Assembly: GCA_036583965.1 (NCBI GenBank)
Contig: JAZBQD010000018.1
Coordinates: 69,169,785 to 69,233,784, forward strand
DNA from: Prunella strophiata
Taxonomy: Eukaryota; Chordata; Aves; Passeriformes; Prunellidae
Reading direction: 5' to 3'
DNA length: 64,000 nucleotides
Position 1 is the first letter of the stretch. Each line of letters opens with the position of its first letter. Below are positions 24,200-36,524 of the stretch, piece by piece. Below the pieces are notes generated by a model, which searched no databases, was not told the origin of the DNA, and was given only the letters and a program-made list of their open reading frames with translations. The position numbers and the translations under genes were made by a program.

Positions 24200-24625
24200 A
24201 CAGCAGGAGGACGTGGAGCTGCTGCAGAGAGCCCAGAGGAGGCCCCGGAGCTGCTGCAGGGCTGGAGCCCCTCTGCTCTGGAGCCAGGCTGGGAGAGCTG
24301 GGAATGCTCCCCTGGAGAAGGGAAGGCTCCAGGGAGAGCTCAGAGCCCCTGGCAGGGCCTGGAGGGGCTCCAGGAGAGCTGCAGAGGGACTGGGGACAAG
24401 GGACAGAGGGACAGGACCCAGGGAATGGCTCCCACTGGGAAAGGGGAGATTGGGCTGGGATCTTGGGAATTGGGAATTGCTGTGTGGGAGGGTGGGGAGG
24501 GGCTGGGCTGGAATTGCCAGCTTTGCTGTGGCTGCCCCTGGATCCCTGGCAGTGCCAAGGCCAGGCTGGACACTGGGGCTGGGAGCAGCCTGGCATGGGG
24601 GCAGGTTGGCAGCATTGGCAGGGGG
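24200..24625 (+). mobile_element. CR1 LINE 3' region, longer copy
   Basis: Landmarks include 'gtggagctgctgcagagagc', 'agaggaggccccgg', 'ggagaagggaaggctcc' and 'gggagagctcagagcccc', then the same tail as at 3536-3795. This is the most complete CR1 tail in the window. Confidence 0.8.
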
Positions 24626-25924
24626 TTGGAAGTGCCATCAGCCCTTCCCTGGCTCCCCAGCAGCCCCAGGCTCTGCTCTGCTCCCCCCGTTCCCCCAGAG
24701 CTGCTCAGCCCCTCCTGCCCGTGCCCAGTCCCTGCTGGGCTCTGTTCCTGCAGGAGTCCCGGGGAGCAGAGCTGCCTGCCCTCGCTGTCCCCTCCCTGCT
24801 CCATCTGTCCAGCCCCATCTGTCGTGCTCCTCTCTGAGACACAGGCTGGGCTTCTGCTCCTGCCTCTGAGCAGCCAGGGCTGCAGCCTGTCCTGCCCGGG
24901 GCTAGTGGGCACCTCGAGGAGGAAATCCAGTAAATAAACCATCATTTTAGATCACTTATGCAGAACTAAGAGTTCCTTTCATTCAGCTCACACCACTGGG
25001 GGCCTGGCCTTCTCCTGGCATGAGGAAGAAGAGAAATCTTGTATTTGTACAAGACCTGACCTCCCCAAATCCTCCCTAGGGTAACGAGTGGCTACCTCAG
25101 TTTTAACCACCTGATCATGCTGAAATTGCTGAAGTTATAATTATAAACCTCCAAAGTAAGAGCAATAACGTGCAACTGGAGCTCATTTTCAGACTTGGCT
25201 GAGAAAAGGCTGTAACCAGACTGAGTAATTTTAATTTAGGTAAATGAAGGGTTTAAATTTAGCCTGGCAACTAAAATCCCACAAAACACAAACCATTACC
25301 CCATGTAAATTGCATGAGCATCCTCTTATTATTTCTTGGTTTCTGACCAGCCAGAAAATCCTCATCCCAGAATTAGTCATGGGAACTTGTAATATTTTAC
25401 ATTGTGTTTCTTTCTTCCTTCATGGAAAGGTTTTTTATTGCTTTACTATTAAAGTACAGTACAGGGCTATTTTGGGACAGAAACCTTTAAAATTAACTGA
25501 GTTTTTATACCTTGTAAAAATGAGACCTACCTAAGAAACTATTCAATGCTCATTCTTCAACTTAGTACTGACTACCTGAAGCAGTAAAAGATTTTGCTCT
25601 TAATCATATTAATGAACTTGATTATTTTAGGATCCCAGGCTGCCAAGCAGGTTATCTATTTCAGTCTGTAACTGCATCATAAATTAACAGAGCAATTAAA
25701 GCAAACGTGGAGCCAATACCAAATGTGTGAAGGGTTTCACAGCTGGGGTGGCTGGGCAGGGAGTGTGGTATGAGAGCAGCACAGTTCCAGGAAGGGATTC
25801 TAGAGGAACCACTTGTCCCATTTGGTCATTCCCAGTGCAGGAAAGAAGGAAATGGCATTTCCTTGCACAGAAGTTAGACTTGTGAGATGTTTTCTACAAG
25901 GACTATTTTATTGCCTATTGAAAG
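24626..25924. other. Unique DNA, AT-rich after 24930
   Basis: 24930-25720 is an AT-rich island with unique text such as 'gttataattataaacctcc'. No gene supported. Its composition suggests non-repetitive intergenic DNA. Confidence 0.4.
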
Positions 25925-26175
25925 GGTAATGACTTTAAACTGAAAGAGGGAAGGTTTAGACAGGATGTTGGGGAGAAATTCCTCATGTGAGGGTGTTAGG
26001 CCCTGGCACAGGGTGCCCAGAGCAGCTGGGGCTGCCCCTGGAGCCCTGGCAGTGCCCAAGGCCAGGTCAGAGGGGGCTGGGAGCACCTGGGGCAGTGGGA
26101 GGTGTCCCTGCCATGGCAGGGTGGCACTGAGTGGGATTTAAGGTCCCTTTAACCCAAACCAATCCATGATTCCAT
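25925..26175 (+). mobile_element. CR1 LINE 3' end
   Basis: 'gactttaaactgaaagaggg', 'aaggtttagacaggatg', 'gagaaattcctcatgtgagg', 'ggccctggcacagggtgcc' and 'ccaatccatgattccat'. A well-preserved sense CR1 terminus. Confidence 0.9.
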
Positions 26176-26520
26176 ATTTATGGGAACATATCCCAGAAAT
26201 GTTTCACACTTTGGATACAGATTAACTCCAGAGAAATCCAATAATAAAAATCACTATTTATGTCTGGTGGCTGTAAAAGTCCCAGCCAGCAGCAGAGTGC
26301 TGAGCACTGCCCAAAAGGAGGAGGAGGGTTTTGTTATTCAGTTATCCACCAAAGCCTGGGACAAGGAGCAGTTCCAGTCTGGGATGGGGACAGTCACCTC
26401 TCCAGGGGCTTTGGCTGCTCAAAAGTCCTGGGAAGTTTTGCTCCACCACCAAACCAACCTTAGGGAGCAGCTTCCTCTGCAATTCCTACCGTGGGAGCCA
26501 CTGGGAGCTCTTCCTAATTA
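26176..26520. other. Unique DNA
   Basis: No gene supported between two oppositely oriented CR1 ends. Confidence 0.4.
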
Positions 26521-26720
26521 TTGCATCAGGGAATGGCCTGGGTTGGGAGGGACCTCAGAGCCCACCCAGTGCCACCCTGCCAGGGCAGGGACACCTCCCA
26601 CTGTGCCAGGCTGCTCCCAGCCCCAGGGTCCAGCCTGGCCTTGGGCACTGCCAGGGATCCAGGGACAGCCACAGCTGCTCTGGGCACCCTGTGCCAGGGC
26701 CTCACACGAGGAATTTCCTC
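26521..26720 (-). mobile_element. CR1 LINE 3' end (antisense)
   Basis: 'gaatggcctgggttgggagg', 'cccacccagtgccaccctgc', 'gccttgggcactgccaggga' and 'gggcaccctgtgccagggcc' are the antisense CR1 tail. Its last part is included in the local duplication that follows. Confidence 0.88.
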
Positions 26721-26999
26721 CCTATTATGGTTATTCTACTCTATTTTTATATATTATAAATTATTATTATATAATATATTATATTATTGGTAAGCTGAGT
26801 AAGCTGATCAGTAAGTTGATTAAGCTTCTCTTGGCGCCCTGTGCCAGGGCCTCACACCCTCACACGAGGAATTTCTTCCCAATATCCTATTATGGTTATT
26901 CTATTCTATTTTTTATTTATTATATATTATTATTATATAATATATTATAATATTGGTAAGTTGAGTAAGTTGATCAGTAAATTGATTAAGCTTCTCTGG
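26686..26999. repeat. Two-copy ~150-165-bp duplication, AT-rich
   Basis: Copy 1 (26686-26834) and copy 2 (26835-26999) both run from CCCTGTGCCAGGGCCTCAC through GAGGAATTTC, an ATTATTATATAATATATT block and GAGTAAG.TGATCAGTAA to TTGATTAAGCTTCTCT. They differ by several indels, so the event is not very recent. Confidence 0.85.
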
Positions 27000-28169
27000 G
27001 TACCCAGTGCCAGGGAACAATTCCTGCCCCATATCCCATCCATCCCTGCCCTCTGGCAGCTCACCCTCACCAATTCCAGCCCAGCTCTCTGCAGGGTCCC
27101 CTGGCCACTGCAGGCACAGGGTTCTGCTGGAGCTCAGAGCAGGCACAGGGAGCTGAGCTGAGCTGCTCCTGCCCTAGGGCAGCATCCCACCAGCATCCCT
27201 GTGCTAGTTCCTGTGACTCTCCAGAAGAGAAGAGAGGAAATCATCCTCCTCCAGCACAGCAGTTCCCAGCTCTAATGGAGGAATTCCTGCTGGGAATGGG
27301 GGAACACGGAATGGGGAAATGGGGACTGGGGGACAGGGAAATGGGGACTGGGGGACAGGGAATGTTCCCTTGGCAGGTTTCCTCCTCCTCACAGCCCCAG
27401 CTCCCCTGGAGCTCTGCCCCCAGAGCCAGCAGGGCTCAGGGCAGTGATCTCCAGGCCTCTGCCATCCTTGTTCTGAGCCATTCCTGCCCATGCCCTGCCT
27501 CAGGTGGATCCCAGAGTTTTCCACCCCGGGCCCTGAGGAAGAGCTCAGTAACTCACCCGTGCCACTGAGAGGTGATGAACACTCCTAGCACTCCGTGCTG
27601 GGCTGCCAGCCTCGAGCTGAAGGGTGATAAAAGAAAGATGAGGGGAAAGGAAATGTGAGATGATTGATAAAAATGTAATTCCGCTGATAATTCCATCTGT
27701 CAGACTAATAACTGCTCGTAATGTTTTTTTAATAATAATAACTCCTGCTTACATAACAGCTCCTATATGTGGCTTCTTAAGTCGCTTGTGAGTATTAATT
27801 ACAGCCCAAAGCTGCCGTGTGAGGCAGAGGGGAATTCACATCCCCTCTCCCTGTCAGCACATTCCACAGGCAGGGAGGCTGGCAGGGAGGGTGGCAGGGC
27901 TGGCTGCAGGTGAAATGCAGATTGCTGTGAGCAGGGCAGCTCCTGTCCCTGCTGTTCAGGGACCTGGGCAGGAGCAGGAGGAGGCTTTGGGATCCTCCTG
28001 CCAGCCCTGCTCCCTGCAGGAATCAGATCCAGCAGTCCTGGGGTGATACCCAGCCCTGGGCACCCTGGGCACGGCTGTGGTCACTGCTGGGATGGTCACA
28101 GCTGTGCCCATCCTGCTGCCCCACTGTTGCTACCACCTTTGGCATCATTATTTTTATCTCTGATGTTGG
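27000..28169. other. Unique DNA with a candidate conserved noncoding element
   Basis: 27590-27815 is AT-rich with motifs such as GATTGATAAAAATGTAATTC and CTGTCAGACTAATAAC, unlike the GC-rich repeats around it. 27295-27365 has a short GGGGACTGGGGGACAGGGAA repeat. No coding exon recognised. Confidence 0.45.
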
Positions 28170-31100
28170 CCCAGCTTTGCACCCCAAAGGCCAGGCCTAG
28201 ATTTGCACCCAAAAGCCAGGCCTAGATTTGCACCCCAAAGGCCAGGCCCAGCTTTGCACCCCAAAGGCCAGGCCCAGCTTTGCACCCCAAAGGCCAGGCC
28301 TAGATTTGCACCCAAAAGCCAGGCCTAGATTTGCACCCCAAAGGCCAGGCCCAGCTTTGCACCCCAAAGGCCAGGCCCAGCTTTGCACCCCAAAGGCCAG
28401 GCCTAGATTTGCACCCCAAAGGCCAGGCCCAGCTTTGCACCCCAAAGGCCAGGCCTAGATTTGCACCCAAAAGCCAGGCCTAGATTTGCACCCAAAAGCC
28501 AGGCCTAGATTTGCACCCCAAAGGCCAGGCCTAGATTTGCACCCCAAAGGCCAGGCCTAGATTTGCACCCCAAAGGCCAGGCCTAGATTTGCACCCCAAA
28601 GGCCAGGCCCAGCTTTGCACCCCAAAGGCCAGGCCCAGCTTTGCACCCCAAAGGCCAGGCCCAGCTTTGCACCCCAAAGGCCAGGCCCAGCTTTGCACCC
28701 CAAAGGCCAGGCCCAGCTTTGCACCCCAAAGGCCAGGCCTAGATTTGCACCCAAAAGCCAGGCCTAGATTTGCACCCAAAAGCCAGGCCTAGATTTGCAC
28801 CCCAAAGGCCAGGCCCAGCTTTGCACCCCAAAGGCCAGGCCTAGATTTGCACCCAAAAGCCAGGCCTAGATTTGCACCCCAAAGGCCAGGCCTAGATTTG
28901 CACCCAAAAGCCAGGCCTAGATTTGCACCCCAAAGGCCAGGCCTAGATTTGCACCCCAAAGGCCAGGCCCAGCTTTGCACCCCAAAGGCCAGGCCCAGCT
29001 TTGCACCCCAAAGGCCAGGCCTAGATTTGCACCCAAAAGCCAGGCCTAGATTTGCACCCAAAAGCCAGGCCTAGATTTGCACCCAAAAGCCAGGCCTAGA
29101 TTTGCACCCCAAAGGCCAGGCCTAGATTTGCACCCCAAAGGCCAGGCCTAGATTTGCACCCAAAAGCCAGGCCTAGATTTGCACCCAAAAGCCAGGCCTA
29201 GATTTGCACCCAAAAGCCAGGCCTAGATTTGCACCCAAAAGCCAGGCCTAGATTTGCACCCAAAAGCCAGGCCTAGATTTGCACCCAAAAGCCAGGCCTA
29301 GATTTGCACCCCAAAGGCCAGGCCCAGCTTTGCACCCCAAAGGCCAGGCCTAGATTTGCACCCAAAAGCCAGGCCTAGATTTGCACCCCAAAGGCCAGGC
29401 CTAGATTTGCACCCAAAAGCCAGGCCTAGATTTGCACCCAAAAGCCAGGCCTAGATTTGCACCCCAAAGGCCAGGCCCAGCTTTGCACCCCAAAGGCCAG
29501 GCCTAGATTTGCACCCAAAAGCCAGGCCTAGATTTGCACCCAAAAGCCAGGCCTAGATTTGCACCCAAAAGCCAGGCCTAGATTTGCACCCCAAAGGCCA
29601 GGCCCAGCTTTGCACCCCAAAGGCCAGGCCTAGATTTGCACCCAAAAGCCAGGCCTAGATTTGCACCCCAAAGGCCAGGCCCAGCTTTGCACCCCAAAGG
29701 CCAGGCCTAGATTTGCACCCCAAAGGCCAGGCCCAGCTTTGCACCCCAAAGGCCAGGCCTAGATTTGCACCCAAAAGCCAGGCCTAGATTTGCACCCAAA
29801 AGCCAGGCCTAGATTTGCACCCCAAAGGCCAGGCCCAGCTTTGCACCCCAAAGGCCAGGCCTAGATTTGCACCCCAAAGGCCAGGCCCAGCTTTGCACCC
29901 CAAAGGCCAGGCCCAGCTTTGCACCCCAAAGGCCAGGCCTAGATTTGCACCCAAAAGCCAGGCCTAGATTTGCACCCCAAAGGCCAGGCCTAGATTTGCA
30001 CCCAAAAGCCAGGCCTAGATTTGCACCCCAAAGGCCAGGCCCAGCTTTGCACCCCAAAGGCCAGGCCTAGATTTGCACCCAAAAGCCAGGCCTAGATTTG
30101 CACCCCAAAGGCCAGGCCCAGCTTTGCACCCCAAAGGCCAGGCCCAGCTTTGCACCCCAAAAGCCAGGCCTAGATTTGCACCCCAAAGGCCAGGCCCAGC
30201 TTTGCACCCCAAAGGCCAGGCCCAGCTTTGCACCCCAAAGGCCAGGCCTAGATTTGCACCCAAAAGCCAGGCCTAGATTTGCACCCCAAAGGCCAGGCCC
30301 AGCTTTGCACCCCAAAGGCCAGGCCCAGCTTTGCACCCCAAAGGCCAGGCCTAGATTTGCACCCCAAAGGCCAGGCCCAGCTTTGCACCCCAAAGGCCAG
30401 GCCTAGATTTGCACCCAAAAGCCAGGCCTAGATTTGCACCCAAAAGCCAGGCCTAGATTTGCACCCCAAAGGCCAGGCCTAGATTTGCACCCAAAAGCCA
30501 GGCCTAGATTTGCACCCAAAAGCCAGGCCTAGATTTGCACCCCAAAGGCCAGGCCCAGCTTTGCACCCCAAAGGCCAGGCCTAGATTTGCACCCAAAAGC
30601 CAGGCCTAGATTTGCACCCAAAAGCCAGGCCTAGATTTGCACCCCAAAGGCCAGGCCTAGATTTGCACCCAAAAGCCAGGCCTAGATTTGCACCCCAAAG
30701 GCCAGGCCCAGCTTTGCACCCCAAAGGCCAGGCCCAGCTTTGCACCCCAAAGGCCAGGCCTAGATTTGCACCCCAAAGGCCAGGCCCAGCTTTGCACCCC
30801 AAAGGCCAGGCCCAGCTTTGCACCCCAAAGGCCAGGCCTAGATTTGCACCCAAAAGCCAGGCCCAGCTTTGCACCCCAAAGGCCAGGCCTAGATTTGCAC
30901 CCAAAAGCCAGGCCTAGATTTGCACCCAAAAGCCAGGCCTAGATTTGCACCCCAAAGGCCAGGCCTAGATTTGCACCCAAAAGCCAGGCCTAGATTTGCA
31001 CCCAAAAGCCAGGCCTAGATTTGCACCCCAAAGGCCAGGCCCAGCTTTGCACCCCAAAGGCCAGGCCTAGATTTGCACCCAAAAGCCAGGCCTAGATTTG

Positions 31101-31587
31101 CACCCAAAAGCCAGGCCTAGATTTGCACCCCAAAGGCCAGGCCTAGATTTGCACCCAAAAGCCAGGCCTAGATTTGCACCCCAAAGGCCAGGCCCAGCTT
31201 TGCACCCCAAAGGCCAGGCCCAGCTTTGCACCCCAAAAGCCAGGCCTAGATTTGCACCCCAAAGGCCAGGCCCAGCTTTGCACCCCAAAGGCCAGGCCTA
31301 GATTTGCACCCCAAAGGCCAGGCCTAGATTTGCACCCAAAAGCCAGGCCTAGATTTGCACCCCAAAGGCCAGGCCTAGATTTGCACCCAAAAGCCAGGCC
31401 CAGCTTTGCACCCCAAAGGCCAGGCCTAGATTTGCACCCAAAAGCCAGGCCCAGCTTTGCACCCCAAAGGCCAGGCCTAGATTTGCACCCAAAAGCCAGG
31501 CCTAGATTTGCACCCAAAAGCCAGGCCCAGCTTTGCACCCCAAAGGCCAGGCCCAGCTTTGCACCCCAAAGGCCAGGCCAGCTCCCA
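28170..31587. repeat. 25/26-bp minisatellite, ~133 copies, three unit types
   Basis: Type A is TAGATTTGCACCCAAAAGCC plus AGGCC (25 bp). Type B has CACCCCAAAGGCC (26 bp). Type C replaces TAGATTT with CAGCTTT. A rare hybrid D (C head with AAAAGCC tail) occurs near 30144-30165 and 31220-31242. The unit order is a readable variant code. No coding meaning. Confidence 0.96.
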
Positions 31588-31879
31588 GCTCAGTCCATGC
31601 CCTGCCAGTGGCCCATTCCCTGCTGAGTCACTTCGGCTGTGCTGCCCCAGCCATTCTGTGCTCTCTCCTGCTCCCTTCAGTACAGAAACCAATCTAAAAC
31701 GGGGGTTGGTTCCAAAAGTGCATTTCATTTCTCTGCTGCCTGTTCCAGTCCCAGGCTGGGACTTCACACACCCCTGTCAGAGCTGTCACCAGGAACCTGA
31801 GATGGGGACATGTGTCTGGGAGGTCATTCTGAGTGTGGGGCTGTGAACCAACACCTGGCTGGTATCAGACATCCTTCTT
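31588..31879. other. Unique spacer
   Basis: Nothing recognised between the two arrays. Confidence 0.4.
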
Positions 31880-32868
31880 CATCCCCTGGGCTGCCTCAGG
31901 CTCTGTCCATCCTCATCCCTGGGCTGCCTCAGCCTCTGTCTGTCCATCCTCATCCCTGGGCTGCCTCAGCCTCTGTCTGTCCATCCTCATCCCTGGGCTG
32001 CCTCAGAGTCTGTCTGTCCATCCTCATCCCTTGGGCTGCCTCAGCCTCTGTCTGTCTGTCCATCCTCATCCTGGGCTGCCTCAGGGTCTGTCTGTCCATC
32101 CTCATCCCTGGGCTGCCTCAGGGTCTGTCTGTCCATCCTCATCCCTGGGCTGCCTCAGCGTCTGTCTGTCCATCCTCATCCCTGGGCTGCCTCAGCCTCT
32201 GTCTGTCTGTCCATCCTCATCCCTGGGCTGCCTCAGCCTCTGTCTGTCTGTCCATCCTCATCCCTGGGCTGCCTCAGGGTCTGTCTGTCCATCCTCATCC
32301 CTGGGCTGCCTCAGGGTCTGTCTGTCCATCCTCATCCCTGGGCTGCCTCAGCCTCTGTCTGTCTGTCCATCCTCATCCCTGGCTGCCTCAGCCTCTGTCT
32401 GTCTGTCCATCCTCATCCCTGGGCTGCCTCAGGGTCTGTCTGTCCATCCTCATCCCCTGGGCTGCCTCAGGGTCTGTCTGTCTGTCCATCCTCATCCCTG
32501 GGCTGCCTCAGGGTCTGTCTGTCCATCCTCATCCCTGGGCTGCCTCAGGGTCTGTCTGTCCATCCTCATCCCTGGGCTGCCTCAGCCTCTGTCTGTCTGT
32601 CCATCCTCATCCCTGGGCTGCCTCAGGGTCTGTCTGTCCATCCTCATCCCCTGGGCTGCCTCAGGGTCTGTCTGTCTGTCCATCCTCATCCCTGGGCTGC
32701 CTCAGGGTCTGTCTGTCCACCCTCATCCCCTGGGCTGCCTCAGGGTCTGTCTGTCCATCCTCATCCCTGGGCTGCCTCAGGGTCTGTCTGTCCATCCTCA
32801 TCCCCTGGGCTGCCTCAGCCTCTGTCTGTCCATCCTCATCCCCTGGGCTGCCTCAGGGTCCGTGAGCT
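31880..32868. repeat. 37/41-bp minisatellite, ~26 copies
   Basis: The unit is TGGGCTGCCTCAGGGTCTG, a (TCTG)n run, then TCCATCCTCATCCC. Units differ by GGG/CCT after CTCA and by one extra CTGT tetramer or one extra C, giving 37, 38 and 41 bp. Confidence 0.94.
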
Positions 32869-33010
32869 CAGCTCCCTTGGAAACCAGGCTCAGGTGACTG
32901 CACATCCACACCTCTGCTGCTCACACTCCATATTTTAAAGGAATAAAGTAATCCCTGGGAGCCTTGGGCAGCTTCAGCCACGAAGATGAGGAAGGTGCAG
33001 AGGGAGCCCA
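32869..33010. other. Unique spacer
   Basis: Nothing recognised. Confidence 0.4.
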
Positions 33011-33014
33011 CGTG

Positions 33015-33375
33015 AGGGGTGGCTGAGGGCACGGGGGACGTTCAGCTGGAGCAGAGGAGGCTGAGGGCAGAGCTCAGCAGGGGCAGCTCCCACCTCTGGG
33101 ACAGGGACAGGCAATGCCTGGGGTGGTTCCAGGGCAGCTTTAGGATGGATTTCAGGGAAAGGTTCTTCTCCAAAGAGAGGTGTGGCACCTGCCCAGGGCT
33201 GACAAGGCAATGGGCACAGGACCCGAGGCATTGCCAGACGCTACAAGGAGGGTTTTGGCCAGCAACCCCAAGGGATGCCCAGGGTGGGATTGTTGGGGGT
33301 CTGGGCAGGGCAGGGGGGCACTGGGTGATCCCTGTGGGTCCCTTCCAGCTGAGCATTTTCTATAATTCCACAATC
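33015..33375 (+). mobile_element. CR1 LINE 3' region, diverged subfamily
   Basis: 'gcagaggaggctgagggcag', 'tttaggatggatttcaggg', 'aaaggttcttctccaaag', 'ggcactgggtgatccc' and 'gggtcccttccagctgagc' follow the CR1 tail order but differ from the copies at 24200 and 25925. Confidence 0.7.
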
Positions 33376-34215
33376 CCAAATGTTGTCAGTGTCCCAAGCA
33401 TGGGAAGATTTTTGTGGCGTGTCTCCATGAGAGCCCCAGGAGGTATCAGGGGACCCAACTCAGAGCTGCAGCTCTGCAGGACCTCAGAGCTCCCTGCTCT
33501 CCCTAGCACTGCTCACTCCCCTGTCCATCCCCACCTGCCTGGGCTCACATCCTCTCATCTCCCAGACAATTCTTTGTGTGAGAAGTTCCCTTTGCACCCC
33601 CATCTCCATCTCAGCCCCCTTTTCCCTTTCCCTGTTGGGTTCCCATTCCCTGACGTGCCCATGAAGTGCCAACCCCAACCTGAGGTCTCTGGCAGTGACT
33701 AAAGGGGCCGGGCTCTGAGTCACTGCTCCTGGCTCAGCACAGATCCAGCACCACGTCACTCCTGGCCTCGGTTACAGCAGGAGCTGTGTCCCCTCAGGTG
33801 GCTTTTCCAGCTGCCATTTTTGGCTGTGGGATCACCCAGGATGTGCCTGTGGAAAATCAGCTCTGGTAGCTTGAGTGCTGTGGGTGTGTGGGACTTTTCA
33901 GCAATTCTGTCAGCAGGGCTCTGTGCCTTCCCTTGCCTGAGCTGTTTGTCATCCACCCTGCTCAGAATTTAAAGCTCCTTTGGAAATCCGTGTCACCCAA
34001 ATTTGGGGTTTTCTGTAGCAGAACAAAGCTCAGGTCTGGAAGAGCCTGGAATCCCTGAACTGCCTGGGAAGGAGAAGTCCCTTCCTTTTGTGTCCTTTCC
34101 CTGCTGCAATGGAGCTGAGCCAAAGGGTCACAGTGTCCAAGGGACAGAGCTGGAGCAGGGCAGGCAGGGACCAGGGCAGCTGCACAGAGCAGAGAGGGGA
34201 AGGTGCCCTTTGGAG
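33376..34215. other. Unique DNA, no gene seen
   Basis: No splice-supported exon. Confidence 0.4.
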
Positions 34216-34405
34216 AGTCCCAGGATGGCTGGGAAGGGACCCCAAACCCCACCCAGTGCCAGCCCTGCCAGGGCAGGGACACCTCCCACTGTCCCAGGCT
34301 GCTTCCAGTGTCCAGCCTGGCCTTGGACACTGCCAGGGATTTCCATGGCAGCCATCAGGGCAGCCACAGCAAAGCTGGGAATTCCTGTGGCCTGCCCACC
34401 CTCCC
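34216..34405 (-). mobile_element. CR1 LINE 3' end (antisense)
   Basis: 'ggatggctgggaagggaccc', 'acccagtgccagccctgcc' and 'ggacactgccagggatttcc' are the antisense CR1 tail. Confidence 0.8.
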
Positions 34406-34409
34406 ACAG

Positions 34410-34730
34410 ATCTCACAGAATCACAGAATGACCAGGTTGGAAGAGACCTTCAAGAGCATGGAGTCCAGCCCAGCCCCAACAGCTCAACCCAGCCCTGGCA
34501 CCCAGTGCCACATCCAGGCTTTGTTAAACACCCCCAGGGATGGGGACTCCACCACCTCCTGGGCAGCCATTCCACAACTTATCCACTTCTTGAAAAACCT
34601 TTCCCTGTAGCAGACTGAATTTCATTGGTGAGCTCGAGGCTGTGTGCTCTGGTTCTGTCAGCTCCTGGAGAAAGAGCCCAGCCCCAGCTGAGCCCAGGCA
34701 CCTTTCAGGGACCCTAAAGCTCCCTCCCAG
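34410..34730 (-). mobile_element. Second CR1 LINE fragment (antisense)
   Basis: 'tcacagaatcacagaatgac', 'ggttggaagagaccttcaag', 'cacatccaggctttgttaaa', 'ccagggatggggactccacc' and 'agcccagccccagctgagcc'. It carries the core also found in the 57-bp array at 3797-5083. Confidence 0.88.
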
Positions 34731-36524
34731 CCCAAGGCACCCCATTGCTCTCCAGTATGGAAGTGTGAAGATCCTCTGATAATGCACAGCAAACACAGAG
34801 GCTCTGCACTGAGCACAAAGGGCTCTGAACGCCTCTGGGGAGTCCCAGCCTCAGCTTGGCTCCTCCAGGGAAGGGTAACTCAGCACCAGCCAGCTCCAGG
34901 AGTCAGCTCCTCCGTGTCAGATGGCCCCAGGGCCTGCCTTGGCCCTGGGATTCCTGGAAATGGGAATGGATTCCCTGTTTTCCATGAACTTAACCATGAC
35001 AAAGGGGAGGTGAAACCTGGCAGCTAACAAACATTCCAGGCTCGGCTCAGGCAGGAGCCTGACACTTGGAAAGCAGCCCAGCATTCATGGAGCACACAGA
35101 GAACCAGCAAAGATTATCCATCACCTCATTCCCCAGTGCAGGGAGAGCTGCAGTCACCAGGAGAAAGTGCCCAGTCACCACCTCTGATGTCACTGCTCCA
35201 AAGCCTTGCTCCACGGGAAGGTCACAGCAGTGCCAGCAAAGTGTGACCTCATTTCATCTCCTGCAAAACAGGCTTGTGTCTTCCTCAGAAATCCTCCAGC
35301 TTCCAGTGCTGCCTGGGCTTTACAGCCTTTACTATCAGTGTTTGAAGATGAGTCTAAAAAAAGGAGAAAATGCCATGTGGAGGTTAAAATAGAAAATATT
35401 TAAATGTTCTGTACCAGAACTGGTGGTTTTAGAGCCAAGAGTAAATAGTCATGAGCACATTCAGACCCGGGGGACACAGGGATTATGCCTTGGACAAAGC
35501 AGGATATTCAGGAAATGGGTCTTTCCTGAGAAATCAACTTTATTTCTTCCACTGGGAAAAGAGGAAAGGAGAATTTCCACCAGTCAGTCACCGAGGTAAC
35601 ACAACTGTGCACAGCACCAAATGTGTGTGTCTGCCAAGGCAGGATCCAGGTGTGGGACAACCCTGATTTCAGCAGCAGAGCCCTGGGCTGGGTCCTGCCC
35701 TGCTGGGGAAGGTGATCCCAGTGTCCCTGGGCGCTCACGTCCCTGCAGGAAAAGCTGCAGTTCCAGGAGCCATTCCCAGTGGAATGGGGCACATCCAGGG
35801 TGCCACTGAGCTGGCTGGATGTGCCCAGGACCCTGGCACCCCCCAGCTCCCACCCTGGCACTCAGGGATGCAGAGGAGCAGAGGGATGGGGCAGGGCCTG
35901 GCCAGGAGTCCCTGGGTCAGGGCTGGGATGGAGCCAGAGCGTGGCAGAGACACGAGCCAGGGCTGCCAGAGGATTTCCAGTTCAAATAAAGCCTCTCCTT
36001 GGCACAGAGGGACTGCCTAACCCAGATTCTGGGAATCACAGCAGCCAGGGCTGAGGGCAAGCACTGCTCCCAGACCTGAAAGCAGAAAGCATTTTAAAAA
36101 TAGGAAATCAAATTCTTTGTATGCAGACCCAGCAATCTGGAGAGTCACCTTTGTGCTACCTGAACACTTTGTGCCCACAGCTCTGACTGAATCCTCATTT
36201 CTGGGCATTTTCCCTGTCTGTAAGGGAGGGAAATGTTTTTTTTTTTCACAGAGAATCATTGATTTGGTGATTTTTTTCCTGGACAGAGGTTTAAAGGGCC
36301 AGCACTAAAAAAGGCGATCAAGCTTCAGAAGTGTCTCCCCTCAGGAACACCCCTTTTTATTTTTATTTATCTATTGCCCCAGAATTCCTTGGAGCAGACT
36401 CAGCTCCTTCTCCTGTTTATTTTTAGTTGTGAACTGGAGCAGGGAAGGAGAAATCAGCGTGAGCTGAGCCTGCATCTGTCATCCCTGGCTGTCACATCAC
36501 CTGTCTGTCCCCTGCCTCCAGCCA
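34731..36524. other. Unique DNA, no gene seen
   Basis: 1.8 kb of mixed unique sequence, AT-richer at 36080-36420, with T homopolymers near 36236. No supported exon. Confidence 0.4.

Noticed and set aside
24043..24837. Open frames of more than 260 codons near the CR1 copy
   Set aside because: They run through CR1 tail text in the wrong frames and contain no reverse-transcriptase motifs.
28170..31587. CRISPR-like regular repeats
   Set aside because: Units are directly adjacent with no unique spacers, and the genome is vertebrate.
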